Positions 26,274 through 34,680 of a DNA stretch of 34,680 nucleotides are shown piece after piece (within the stretch, counting starts at the first letter, position 1; the number at the start of each line of letters is the position of its first letter). Position numbers and translations under genes: made by a program. The DNA comes from Desulfurococcaceae archaeon. Lineage in GTDB: Archaea; Thermoproteota; Thermoprotei_A; Sulfolobales; Acidilobaceae. The notes below the pieces were generated by a model, which made no database searches, was not told where the DNA came from, and was given only the letters and a program-made list of their open reading frames with translations. The stretch is taken from positions 1-34,680 of the forward strand of contig JAJHQN010000005.1 of NCBI GenBank assembly GCA_020833325.1, read 5' to 3'.

Positions 26274-27428
26274 ATGAGCAGGGATGCATACCAGAGGATG
26301 TTGCGAGAACTCCCATTCCAGCATATGGCTGATACACCTACAGTCAAATACTATACTGACTGGAAGATTTTCGAGGAGAGGCTTAACCTTGAAAACTCGT
26401 CTATCGAAGATAGAATTCCAAGTGTGCTAGAGCACCTAGACTATAACGTTGTGCTAGGCGTTGGAGCAAGAGTTTTAAAGGAGCCTATGGGTGTTAGAAT
26501 ACGTTTGCTAGGAGAGGGGTGGGATGGGGATCCTAGGCCTATGAGCCTTGTAGGAGTTCATAGCAAGATGCATGCATACCACGCTTATAGATGGAATACA
26601 GGGCTTCTAGTAGAGGTTGACGATGGTGTCTCCTTCGGGGACTTGGTGATAGCTAGTCTTGGAGGTAACGCTTACACTGGACACCATATTATACTCAAGG
26701 TCGGCGATAGAGCTAAAGGTAGGGTTCTAGTTGTAGACTATGCAGGGCCTAGTAGGGGGCTTAAGACCCTTGTTATCGAGAGCACTGTGGGGAGAGAGGC
26801 TGATGTTAGCCTAGATATGCTAGCTCTACACTCGAAGGAACACGCTGTCTACAGTTTAACCCATGTAGTAGCGGGGGATGAGAGCAACGTTAAGTCTAAG
26901 GTGTTAAGCCTAGGTGGGGCTATGAGTAGAGTGCAGGTAGACTATATAGTTGAAGGGGAGAAAGCTAAGCTCTCAACCTTAGCAAGCGCTATAGGAAGGG
27001 AAGGCACGAAATCCGATGTGATACTGAACTCCGTCAACAAAGGGCCTGAAAGCGAGGTCATGGTTAACGCTAGAGGAGCTGTATTGAATAAAGGTTACCT
27101 CGCACTAAGAGGCTCAGCTATAGTGAGCGAGGAGGCTAGATGGGCTTCATCAGAAATAGAAATCCAGGTGGTCATAATGGGTGAGGAGGCTAGAGGACAT
27201 GCTGTACCAGTGCTAGAGATACACTCAGGGGATGTAGCAAAAGCTAACCATGCTGCGGGGATCTCGCATGTCTTAGAAGAGCAGAGGTTCTACCTTAAAT
27301 CTAGAGGTTTAAGCGATGAGGAGGTATCAAGGCTACTAATAGCGGGGATCGTGGAGTTCTCAGGTTTAGTCGAGGATCTTAAACTAGATCCATTTAAGCT
27401 CCTCGCAGTCGATGCCCGAGAGGCTTAA
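26274..27428 (+). CDS. sufD: Fe-S cluster assembly protein SufD
   Basis: SufD-like core and C-terminus VPVLEIHSGDVAKANHAAGISHVLEEQRFYLKSRGLSDEEVSRLLIAGIVE. Confidence 0.93.
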   Translation: MSRDAYQRMLRELPFQHMADTPTVKYYTDWKIFEERLNLENSSIEDRIPSVLEHLDYNVVLGVGARVLKEPMGVRIRLLGEGWDGDPRPMSLVGVHSKMHAYHAYRWNTGLLVEVDDGVSFGDLVIASLGGNAYTGHHIILKVGDRAKGRVLVVDYAGPSRGLKTLVIESTVGREADVSLDMLALHSKEHAVYSLTHVVAGDESNVKSKVLSLGGAMSRVQVDYIVEGEKAKLSTLASAIGREGTKSDVILNSVNKGPESEVMVNARGAVLNKGYLALRGSAIVSEEARWASSEIEIQVVIMGEEARGHAVPVLEIHSGDVAKANHAAGISHVLEEQRFYLKSRGLSDEEVSRLLIAGIVEFSGLVEDLKLDPFKLLAVDAREA

Positions 27429-27502
27429 GTATATATTCTAATATAAGAATAATATTTATTAGGTTTGAATTATACAAATCCTCTCGGACTGAGGGGTCAG
27501 GC

Positions 27503-28714
27503 ATGAGTAGTGAACTACTTAAACGGGTAGAGTGTAAGCTCGAAGAGATACCAGGTCTTGGGACCTTCATAGTAGTTCCTAAGGGGTTGGAGCAGGTTAT
27601 ACCGGATACAACCGCTATAAGCGGTGTCGACCCTAAAGGGGAGCAGACTCTGTATAGAGGTTATACAATAGAGGATTTAGGTATGAACGCTGATTTCTAT
27701 GAAGCAGCATATCTCATATCACGCGGGGTTCTCCCATGTGATGAGGAGTATAAAGAGTTTAAGAAGAAGATCGACTACTGGAGGGGTAGGGTTCCAGAGA
27801 AGGTTTACGACGCCCTTAAAACGCTCCCTAAGACACATCCCATGTACTACGGTGCCTACGGTGCACTACTACTAGGCCAGATATACGCTCCAGAGTGGAG
27901 CTTTGATAAGGACTCCTTATACGAGCACCAGATAAGGCTTTCAGCCCAACTCCCCGTCATATTTGCTGCAGCATACAACCTAGCTAACCACGGCACCTTC
28001 GTGAGGCCCGATAGTGGGGTTGATCACGCATGGGATCTTCTTAGAATGATAACCATGAGGGAGCCCACTAAACTTGAGGCTAGAGCTTTCGAATCAAGCC
28101 TAGTACTCTACATGGATCACGGCTTCAACGCCTCATGTTTCACAGTAAGGGTTGTGGCTAGCACTCTAAGCGACATGTATAGTGCTATAGCAGCCGGTAT
28201 AGGTGCTTTGAAGGGCCCACTACACGGTGGGGCTAACGAGGAGGCTATGAAGATGTTCTTAGACGCCTATAAGAAGGCTGTGGAGAAGGGCGTGCCGTTA
28301 GAGGAGTATATAGTCGACTATATCAAGGAAAGGCTCGCTAGAAAAGAGAGGATCATGGGCTTCGGCCATAGAGTCTACAAGATAAAAGACCCTAGAACCG
28401 ATGTAGCAGCCTATTTCATAAGACAGCTTAAAGACGGGGAGATGTGGATAAAAGTGTTGAAGAACGCAGAGAAGGTTATGTGGGAATCTAAGAAGCTACC
28501 GTCCAACATCGACCTGTACACGGCAGTCCTATACTACCAGCTTGGAATAGACATACCATTATACACCCCGATATTCGCCATGGGCAGAGTTGTTGGGTGG
28601 ACGTCTCACTACATAGAGCAGGTCCTGGATAACAGGCTTATAAGGCCTACAGAGAAATACGTTGGCCCCGTAGGCCTCAAGTACCAGCCTATGGAGGTTA
28701 GGTGTAGGAGATAA
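27503..28714 (+). CDS. gltA: Citrate synthase / 2-methylcitrate synthase
   Basis: LYRGYTIEDLG; DHGFNASCFTVRVVASTLSDMYSAIAAGIGALKGPLHGGANEEAMKM; IMGFGHRVYKIKDPR. Confidence 0.96.
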   Translation: MSSELLKRVECKLEEIPGLGTFIVVPKGLEQVIPDTTAISGVDPKGEQTLYRGYTIEDLGMNADFYEAAYLISRGVLPCDEEYKEFKKKIDYWRGRVPEKVYDALKTLPKTHPMYYGAYGALLLGQIYAPEWSFDKDSLYEHQIRLSAQLPVIFAAAYNLANHGTFVRPDSGVDHAWDLLRMITMREPTKLEARAFESSLVLYMDHGFNASCFTVRVVASTLSDMYSAIAAGIGALKGPLHGGANEEAMKMFLDAYKKAVEKGVPLEEYIVDYIKERLARKERIMGFGHRVYKIKDPRTDVAAYFIRQLKDGEMWIKVLKNAEKVMWESKKLPSNIDLYTAVLYYQLGIDIPLYTPIFAMGRVVGWTSHYIEQVLDNRLIRPTEKYVGPVGLKYQPMEVRCRR

Positions 28715-28769
28715 GAGTTAATAACGGGTATACAGTCATCCACCAAACCGTTATCTCCCACACTTCCAT

Positions 28770-29657
28770 CTATTTTCCTTCTATTTTATGGTATAAGAGT
28801 AGCCCTAGGGCCACAGCCATCACATCGAGGGCCGCCCCGGGATTCCAGCCACGAGGTCTCCAGAGGCTGTCAAGCCACTCTACAGCTTCATAAACACCGC
28901 CCCCGCTCAACATTCTAAGGGCTTCTAGGGCTTCCGCTTTAACCCTCTTGTACGCTGTGAATCCATACTTGCTAGCAATGAGTGTATCCCCGTGGCGAGC
29001 CAGCAGCTCTAGGAGTGTGGTGAGAAAAGACTCCGCTATAGGGGCTCCACCTTCTACTAGCATGTTGAACGCTTCGAGAGTTATGGGGTATCCTTCTAGG
29101 AGCTCCCTATGAACTAGATCCCATGATGCAGCCTTTAGTATGTCGGTGAAAGAGCTGGGATAGCCTGATCCTATGCTGGGCACGGGGCCGGTGTAGCTAC
29201 CGAGATGTGAGGGTTTGAGGAGCTCTATTAACTTATAGTATTCGACGGCCTCCTCAAACCCCGTTTCATTGACTACTATGGAGTGAGCCTCTCTAACAAC
29301 CTCACTTACAGGTGCTCCCGCTTTTGATGAGAGAGCAGCGGCTAAAGGTAGTGCGAGTGTCAGAGAGCCTAGGGCTATGTTGGTTTTCAATCCTAGCTTT
29401 GAAGCTAGAATCCTATACACCTTAAAACCCCTAGCGATGGGCGATCCTAAACCTCTAGATCTCCATGTGCACGCCTCGTATAACGCTACCTCCGCTATAG
29501 AGGCGTTAACTATGAAGTCTACAACGCTCTTATCACTATGAGGTCTAAGAGGGGTTACGGCTCCAGGCTTAGGGTGTATCACGGGCTCCAAGTACAGCCC
29601 TTGGGCTATTAAGGGGGTAACACTACAGCCTTCTAAATCCTCATCGCGCAGTATCAT
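28770..29657 (-). CDS. Triphosphoribosyl-dephospho-CoA synthase family protein (CitG-like)
   Basis: VIHPKPGAVTPLRPHSDKSVVDFIVNASIAEVALYEA; NIALGSLTLALPLAAALSSKAG. Confidence 0.82.
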   Translation of the reverse strand: MILRDEDLEGCSVTPLIAQGLYLEPVIHPKPGAVTPLRPHSDKSVVDFIVNASIAEVALYEACTWRSRGLGSPIARGFKVYRILASKLGLKTNIALGSLTLALPLAAALSSKAGAPVSEVVREAHSIVVNETGFEEAVEYYKLIELLKPSHLGSYTGPVPSIGSGYPSSFTDILKAASWDLVHRELLEGYPITLEAFNMLVEGGAPIAESFLTTLLELLARHGDTLIASKYGFTAYKRVKAEALEALRMLSGGGVYEAVEWLDSLWRPRGWNPGAALDVMAVALGLLLYHKIEGK

Positions 29658-29703
29658 GGGAGCACCCGGGGGTTTCTATGCTGGGTTATAGTTTTAATAG
29701 CTT

Positions 29704-30036
29704 TTGCTGTTACAGGGGTATACGAGGTCTGCTATGGTGGAGTGTAGGTATTATAGTGTTATGGAGAAGCTTGCATCACTCGCTAAGATAAAGTTGTCAG
29801 AAGAGGAGGTTGAAAGCCTTTGCAGGGATCTAGAGAGGACAGCTGAGTTTCTAAGGACTGTTAGCGAGATATCCAGGGAATTGGAGGTTAACCCGTTATA
29901 CTACGTGTGGGACCAGTGGGGGCCCCTGAGGGAGCCTGGGGAGCCGAGGACAATCGATATAGCCAGTCTACATGTGAGCCTCAAAGAAGGCTATGTCAGG
30001 GTGCCGTGGAGAGGTGGGAAGCTTGAGGAGGCTTAA
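29704..30036 (+). CDS. gatC: Asp/Glu-tRNA(Asn/Gln) amidotransferase subunit C
   Basis: [36 protein letters not shown]; followed by gatA and gatB. Confidence 0.85.
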   Translation: MLLQGYTRSAMVECRYYSVMEKLASLAKIKLSEEEVESLCRDLERTAEFLRTVSEISRELEVNPLYYVWDQWGPLREPGEPRTIDIASLHVSLKEGYVRVPWRGGKLEEA

Positions 30037-31468
30037 ACAAGCTTGGGAGCTAGCTAGGGATTTCAGAGAGGGGGTTGAAGACCCCGTCGAGCACCTTTAC
30101 AATGTCTTTGAGGCGATCAACAGGTGGGAGGCTCGGGTTAACGCCTACATATCTCTTGAATCACCAGACCTCCTCGTGGAGGAGGTAGAGCGTATATCCA
30201 GGAGTATTAGGGTTGGCGAGAAGATCGGTAAGCTTGCAGGTCTGCTAGTCTCCGTAAAAGATAATATATGTACAAGCTTCCTACCAACAACAGCCGGTTC
30301 TAGAATGCTGGATCCCTACACACCACCCTACAATGCAACAGTGGTAGAGAGGCTCCTCGAAGAGGATGCTATGGTGGTTGGTAAGACCAACCTAGACGAG
30401 TTCGCCATGGGCTCGACCACAGAGTTAAGCGCCTTCGGCCCTACTAGAAACCCGTGGGACCTGGAGAGGGTGCCTGGAGGTAGTAGTGGTGGTAGTGCTG
30501 CTTCACTAGCATACGGTGGTTCAGATCTATCTCTTGGTAGTGATACGGGAGGCTCGGCTAGGCTCCCAGCAGCCTACACAGCCACCGTGGGTCTTAAACC
30601 TACATATGGCCTTGTCAGTAGGTATGGTCTAATACCTTATGGTAACAGCCTAGAGCAGATATCGCCTATGGCTAGGAGCGTTAGGGATGTAGCTTTACTC
30701 CTAGACGTTATAGGAGGCTGGGATCCGCTGGATGCAACAAGTTTAAGAGTTGATAGGCCTAGAACGTTCACAGTTAGCAAAGCCGACCCTAGGAAGGTTA
30801 CCATATGTGTTGTAAAAGAGTTATCAGAAGGCGCCGAGGAGGTTATAGAAAAGGCTTACTGGCGGATCCTTAAAAAGCTTGAATCTGAGGGGGTTGAGTT
30901 GAGAGATGAGAAGCTCCCAGTAGCATCCAAAGCTCTCCCAGCATACTACACCATAGCTTTCGCAGAGGCTGCCAGCAACCTAGCTAGGTACGATGGCATA
31001 TTCTACCCCACTAAAGGAGGTGGGAGCTCCTGGGAGGAGGAGGTTGAGCTTGCTAGGATGAAGGGTTTCGGGAGGGAGGTTAAGAAGAGGATACTAATGG
31101 GGGTTTACGCTCTAAGCGAGGGCTACAGGGATGAATACTACATAGCGGCCACTAAGGTGAGGAGGGTTGTGAGAGACGAGGTTCTAAGGATGACTAGAAG
31201 CTGTATAATAGCATCCCAGGCCTCCCCAATACTACCACCAAGGCTTGGGGAGAGGCTTGACGACCCCTTGAAACTCTACGCTATGGATGTTTACACTGTT
31301 ATAGCTAACCTAGCCGGGGTTCCGGCCCTGGTTCAAACCATTGAGTTTCATAACGGGCTACCCATAGGGGTTCAGTGGATCGGTAAACCCCTGGGTGAGG
31401 GGGAGCTTGTATCCCTAGGGCTTCTCGTAGAGGAGTTAACGGGCTTAGCGGGGGTTGTTGCAGGTTGA
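29993..31468 (+). CDS. gatA: Asp/Glu-tRNA(Asn/Gln) amidotransferase subunit A (true start may be inside this ORF)
   Basis: [95 protein letters not shown]. Confidence 0.96.
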   Translation: MSGCRGEVGSLRRLKQAWELARDFREGVEDPVEHLYNVFEAINRWEARVNAYISLESPDLLVEEVERISRSIRVGEKIGKLAGLLVSVKDNICTSFLPTTAGSRMLDPYTPPYNATVVERLLEEDAMVVGKTNLDEFAMGSTTELSAFGPTRNPWDLERVPGGSSGGSAASLAYGGSDLSLGSDTGGSARLPAAYTATVGLKPTYGLVSRYGLIPYGNSLEQISPMARSVRDVALLLDVIGGWDPLDATSLRVDRPRTFTVSKADPRKVTICVVKELSEGAEEVIEKAYWRILKKLESEGVELRDEKLPVASKALPAYYTIAFAEAASNLARYDGIFYPTKGGGSSWEEEVELARMKGFGREVKKRILMGVYALSEGYRDEYYIAATKVRRVVRDEVLRMTRSCIIASQASPILPPRLGERLDDPLKLYAMDVYTVIANLAGVPALVQTIEFHNGLPIGVQWIGKPLGEGELVSLGLLVEELTGLAGVVAG

Positions 31469-32910
31469 GGGTAGTCATAGGCCTTGAGATCCATGTTCAG
31501 ATGAGCGAGGCGGGCTCCAAGCTCTTCTGCGACTGCAAAGCCGACTATAGGGGGTTCAATGTTAACGCTAATGTATGCCCCGTATGCCTCGGACTACCCG
31601 GAGCTCTACCCGTTGTTAGTAAGAAGAGTTTAGAGCTAGCACTAGCAACATCCCTAGCGTTAAAATGCGAGGTACCTAAGTTCATAGTTTTCACTAGAAA
31701 ACACTACTTCTACCCAGACCTACCTAAGAACTACCAGATTAGCATGTTCGAGAGAGCAGGTGGCGTGCCGATATGCAGGAATGGGGTTATAAGCTTCCTA
31801 GACCCCTCAACTTGGGAGTGGAAGACTTGTAGGGTAAGGAGGATTAACATAGAGGAAGATCCGGGGAGGACTGTTTACGAGGAAGGTGGTATAACTGGGA
31901 GCCCCTACGCGCTAGTAGATTATAACAGAAGCGGAGTCCCTCTACTGGAGATAGTAACAGAGCCCGATATAGAAACTCCTAGGGATGCAAGGCTCCTAGT
32001 TGAATACCTATTACTCATGCTAGAGTACCTTGGGGTGACCAACCCAAGGCTTGAGGGGGTCTTCAGGGTTGATGCTAACGTAAGCATAGGTGGAGGAGAG
32101 AGGGTTGAGATTAAGAACATAGGTAGCACTTTGGATGTGGAGAAGGCTTTAAACTACGAGATCCTAAGGCAGACTAAGATAAGGGAGGCTGGAGGTGTAA
32201 TTGAGAGGGAGACGAGGCATTGGGATGCAATGAGGGGGATTACAAGGCCCCTAAGGCATAAGGAGTACGAGGAGGAGTACCTCTACTTCCCAGACCCCGA
32301 TCTGCCACCGATAGCTATAACGGAGGAGATGGTGGAGAAAGCTCTTAGGATAGCTGAGAAGGCCGATCTACAAGTATTGTTAGGAGAGCTCCTGAAACTC
32401 AATGTACCCCCAGAGCATGCGTGGAGCCTCCTATCCACAAAGCCCTCCCTAGAGCTCTTCAGGAAAACTGTAAGCCTGGGTGGTGACCCGCAGTTAACAG
32501 CTAGGATACTAGCTGTTGACTATAAAGGTGAGCTTAGAGAGCAGGGCAGGGACCCCTACGATCCGTCCAGCTGGCCCCCACTAGAGACGGTGCTAGAGCT
32601 GGTTAAGCTAACGCTATCAGGAGTCTACCCGTACGATACAATCAAAGGCCTTGTAATACCAGCCCTAGCATCAAACCCGCAGGCTAGGCTTGAAACGGTA
32701 TTGCCTGAGAAAGCAGGTGATATAGAGGTGGCGGTAGAGGAGGTTATAAGGGAGGAGGTTAAAGCTGTCAGAGACTACCTACAGGGTAAAACACAGGCTC
32801 TAAACTACCTTGTAGGAAGGGTTATAAAGAAGATTGGGAGGAAAGCCGTAGACCCCAGGGTTATAAGAGAGGCGTTGGAGAAGAGGATTAAGAGTGTTAG
32901 GAGCACTTAG
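31465..32910 (+). CDS. gatB: Asp/Glu-tRNA(Asn/Gln) amidotransferase subunit B
   Basis: [77 protein letters not shown]-type motif. Confidence 0.96.
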   Translation: MRVVIGLEIHVQMSEAGSKLFCDCKADYRGFNVNANVCPVCLGLPGALPVVSKKSLELALATSLALKCEVPKFIVFTRKHYFYPDLPKNYQISMFERAGGVPICRNGVISFLDPSTWEWKTCRVRRINIEEDPGRTVYEEGGITGSPYALVDYNRSGVPLLEIVTEPDIETPRDARLLVEYLLLMLEYLGVTNPRLEGVFRVDANVSIGGGERVEIKNIGSTLDVEKALNYEILRQTKIREAGGVIERETRHWDAMRGITRPLRHKEYEEEYLYFPDPDLPPIAITEEMVEKALRIAEKADLQVLLGELLKLNVPPEHAWSLLSTKPSLELFRKTVSLGGDPQLTARILAVDYKGELREQGRDPYDPSSWPPLETVLELVKLTLSGVYPYDTIKGLVIPALASNPQARLETVLPEKAGDIEVAVEEVIREEVKAVRDYLQGKTQALNYLVGRVIKKIGRKAVDPRVIREALEKRIKSVRST

Positions 32911-32931
32911 AGGCTGGAAAGGTGTAATCCC

Positions 32932-33789
32932 TTGATCCCCGTAGCTGACTCACATGCGCACGTTAACCCAGTCAGGGGGCTTGGTGCGGGGGAGGTTGCT
33001 AGGAGGTTTAGGAATGCTGGAGGCTGGTTCATAGCCCTCGTATCGCTACAACCATCAGCCTACGGTGTGGAGGGTTCAAATGTGGAGGCCTACGTCCAGG
33101 CAGCCCTCATACACGCTAGGGAATGTGGAAGGGCTAGGGAGGAGGGGCTTAGAGTATACTGTCTAGCAGGCTTCCACCCAGCGGAGGTCGACAAGCTCAT
33201 AGACAGAAATGGGTTAAAGCCATTAGAGGTTCTAGAACTGGGGTTCAAGGTTTTAGAGGAGCTCTCAAAGCTAGTAGATAGAGGTGAGATAGACGGGATA
33301 GGGGAGGTTGGAAGACAACACTACAGGACAGCAAGCGAGAGAGTGCTAGTAGCGAACATGATACTAGAGAAGGCGATGGAGATAGCGAGAGACAAAGACA
33401 TAGTAGTACACATGCACCTAGAACAAGCAGGAGAAGCAACAGTAGAACTGGTAGACGTTATAACAAGAAGGTTGAACGCAAAGAAAGAAAAACTAGTATT
33501 CCACCACGCAGAACCAAGAGTAGCGGCAGAAGCAACAAGAAGAGGATACCAAGCAACAATACCAGGAATACCAAAACTACTAGAACACGTACTAGAAAAC
33601 CTAGAACCAACATACACACTGGAAAGCGACTACCTAGACGACCCAAAAAGACCGGGAGCGGTCACAACACCATGGGATATGGCAAACAACATAGCAAGAA
33701 TAGCTACAAAATCAAAAGATATAGAGGAGAAAGTATACAGAATCAACGTAGACAACATAGCAAAAACATACAGCGTTAGACCACCTTAG
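32932..33789 (+). CDS. TatD-family metal-dependent hydrolase
   Basis: PVADSHAHVNPVRGLG; DGIGEVGRQHY; VVHMHLEQAGEATVELVDVI; LESDYLDDP. Confidence 0.85.
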   Translation: MIPVADSHAHVNPVRGLGAGEVARRFRNAGGWFIALVSLQPSAYGVEGSNVEAYVQAALIHARECGRAREEGLRVYCLAGFHPAEVDKLIDRNGLKPLEVLELGFKVLEELSKLVDRGEIDGIGEVGRQHYRTASERVLVANMILEKAMEIARDKDIVVHMHLEQAGEATVELVDVITRRLNAKKEKLVFHHAEPRVAAEATRRGYQATIPGIPKLLEHVLENLEPTYTLESDYLDDPKRPGAVTTPWDMANNIARIATKSKDIEEKVYRINVDNIAKTYSVRPP

Positions 33790-33851
33790 CTCCATGTAAA
33801 AGAGAGCAGGGAACCCACTAAGAACAGGGACCCTCACAAAAGATATCCCCA

Positions 33852-33887
33852 AGGGTTACCAGAGCTAAAGCTCAAAGTAACCCCCTA
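33852..33887. repeat. Intergenic hairpin of the GTAACCCC/GGGGTTAC family
   Basis: agggttaccagagctaaagctcaaagtaaccccct; outer GGGTTAC/GTAACCC and inner GAGCT/AGCTC stems. Confidence 0.6.
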
Positions 33888-34035
33888 CCATGACGTGATA
33901 GCATGCCTAGAACTAGACACTTGGGAACCCCGTAAAATCTCTCGACTGAAGTAACTCTTAATACACGAATTTCTACGAGTCGCACTCCATCTTAAAAGTC
34001 TTTCGCTCCTTTTACTGAAGGTATAATAAGTTGTT

Positions 34036-34665
34036 CTAACGATGTACTCTCCTACGCTTCCTCACCTGCTTCCCCGGTTTAGATGAACCTTTACGCTTAT
34101 ACTCATCAGCTATCCTAAATGCTTCCCGAGGGTCTGCACTGGCTATCTCGAATACGAAGTCTATCCTCTTCTCTCTATTAACCCACTCCACCATATCATC
34201 TACCACTCTCTCCATTAGTGATTCGAAGGCCTCATCCTCGGAGCTCCCGTAGGAGAGTACCGCCTCCCAGCCTCTATATGGATCGTATTTAACCCATACC
34301 GCCTTATATGACTCATTGAAGTTTCTAGCAAACCCCTCATTGTACTCTTCGTACTCATACTTTAAGACCAGGGGGTTACCCTCTTCAAGTGATGGTATTG
34401 ATATGTATTTAACCCCATCCTTCTCGAAAAGCTTCAACTCCTCATCTCCAGGATCACCTACTAGAACGAACCCACGTAGGGGTACAGCGTAGTAGAAGGC
34501 TACATATCTAATCAAATCCTCGGGGACCTCTATCCTCGCATGCTCAAAAACAACCACATAACGATCACCCTCCTTTCTAAGCTCGACAAACTCCCCGAGT
34601 TCAACCTCGACTTCAACAACATCCTCATCCCCCTCACGGGACAAGACTATCAACCCCGGAGACAC
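34036..34665 (-). CDS. Hypothetical protein with basic C-terminal tail
   Basis: 209-aa ORF, acidic body and KGSSKPGKQVRKRRRVHR tail; no family recognised. Confidence 0.65.
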   Translation of the reverse strand: MSPGLIVLSREGDEDVVEVEVELGEFVELRKEGDRYVVVFEHARIEVPEDLIRYVAFYYAVPLRGFVLVGDPGDEELKLFEKDGVKYISIPSLEEGNPLVLKYEYEEYNEGFARNFNESYKAVWVKYDPYRGWEAVLSYGSSEDEAFESLMERVVDDMVEWVNREKRIDFVFEIASADPREAFRIADEYKRKGSSKPGKQVRKRRRVHR

Positions 34666-34680
34666 GCAAGATCGTGGAGT

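Noticed and set aside
33245-33646. Leu/Ser-rich minus-strand ORFs opposite the TatD-like gene
   Set aside because: Artefact of A/C-rich third positions in the TatD-like gene; no independent support.
1-34680. CRISPR array, tRNA or rRNA genes
   Set aside because: No regularly spaced repeats, tRNA cloverleaf/T-loop consensus or rRNA segments were recognised by eye in the intergenic gaps; tRNAscan-SE and a CRISPR finder should confirm.

Overview
The window looks chromosomal and archaeal, most consistent with a crenarchaeote (Thermoproteota). Evidence: eukaryote-like ribosomal proteins L21e and S4e, RpoF, SRP54, archease, an RNase P Rpp29-type subunit, GatCAB, and a PaREP1-family remnant. Gene content in order: the tail of a tungstate/molybdate ABC transporter; a THUMP protein and an endonuclease III; a decayed accessory region (about 3.1-7.1 kb) with split ORFs, inverted duplicated fragments, a PaREP1-type pseudogene and one unknown 482-aa protein; archease and SRP54; L21e-RpoF-DUF655-KsgA-HemK-like; TrmJ-like; the ribosomal block S19-L22-S3-L29-Rpp29-S17-L14-L24-S4e-L5-S14-S8; an SLC13/ArsB-like permease; an HDAC-family protein; an S9 peptidase; a thioredoxin-fold-like ORF followed by SufC-SufB-SufD; citrate synthase; a CitG-like protein; GatC-GatA-GatB; a TatD-like hydrolase; and an unknown ORF. 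Strongest non-routine signal: a 269-bp foldback element at 18488-18756 just after rpS8. It has 20-bp perfect terminal inverted repeats, a 40-bp perfect inner inverted repeat (itself containing a palindrome), and an immediately flanking perfect 6-bp direct repeat ACCTAC, which is a MITE-like insertion signature. Other signals: a near-duplicate 40-bp hairpin leader before both sufC and sufB; an apparent CTG start codon with a well-spaced Shine-Dalgarno for rpS14; a family of GTAACCCC/GGGGTTAC intergenic hairpins; and a codon third-position switch from G/T-rich to A/C-rich along several transcription units. All calls come from reading the sequence; no database search was run.
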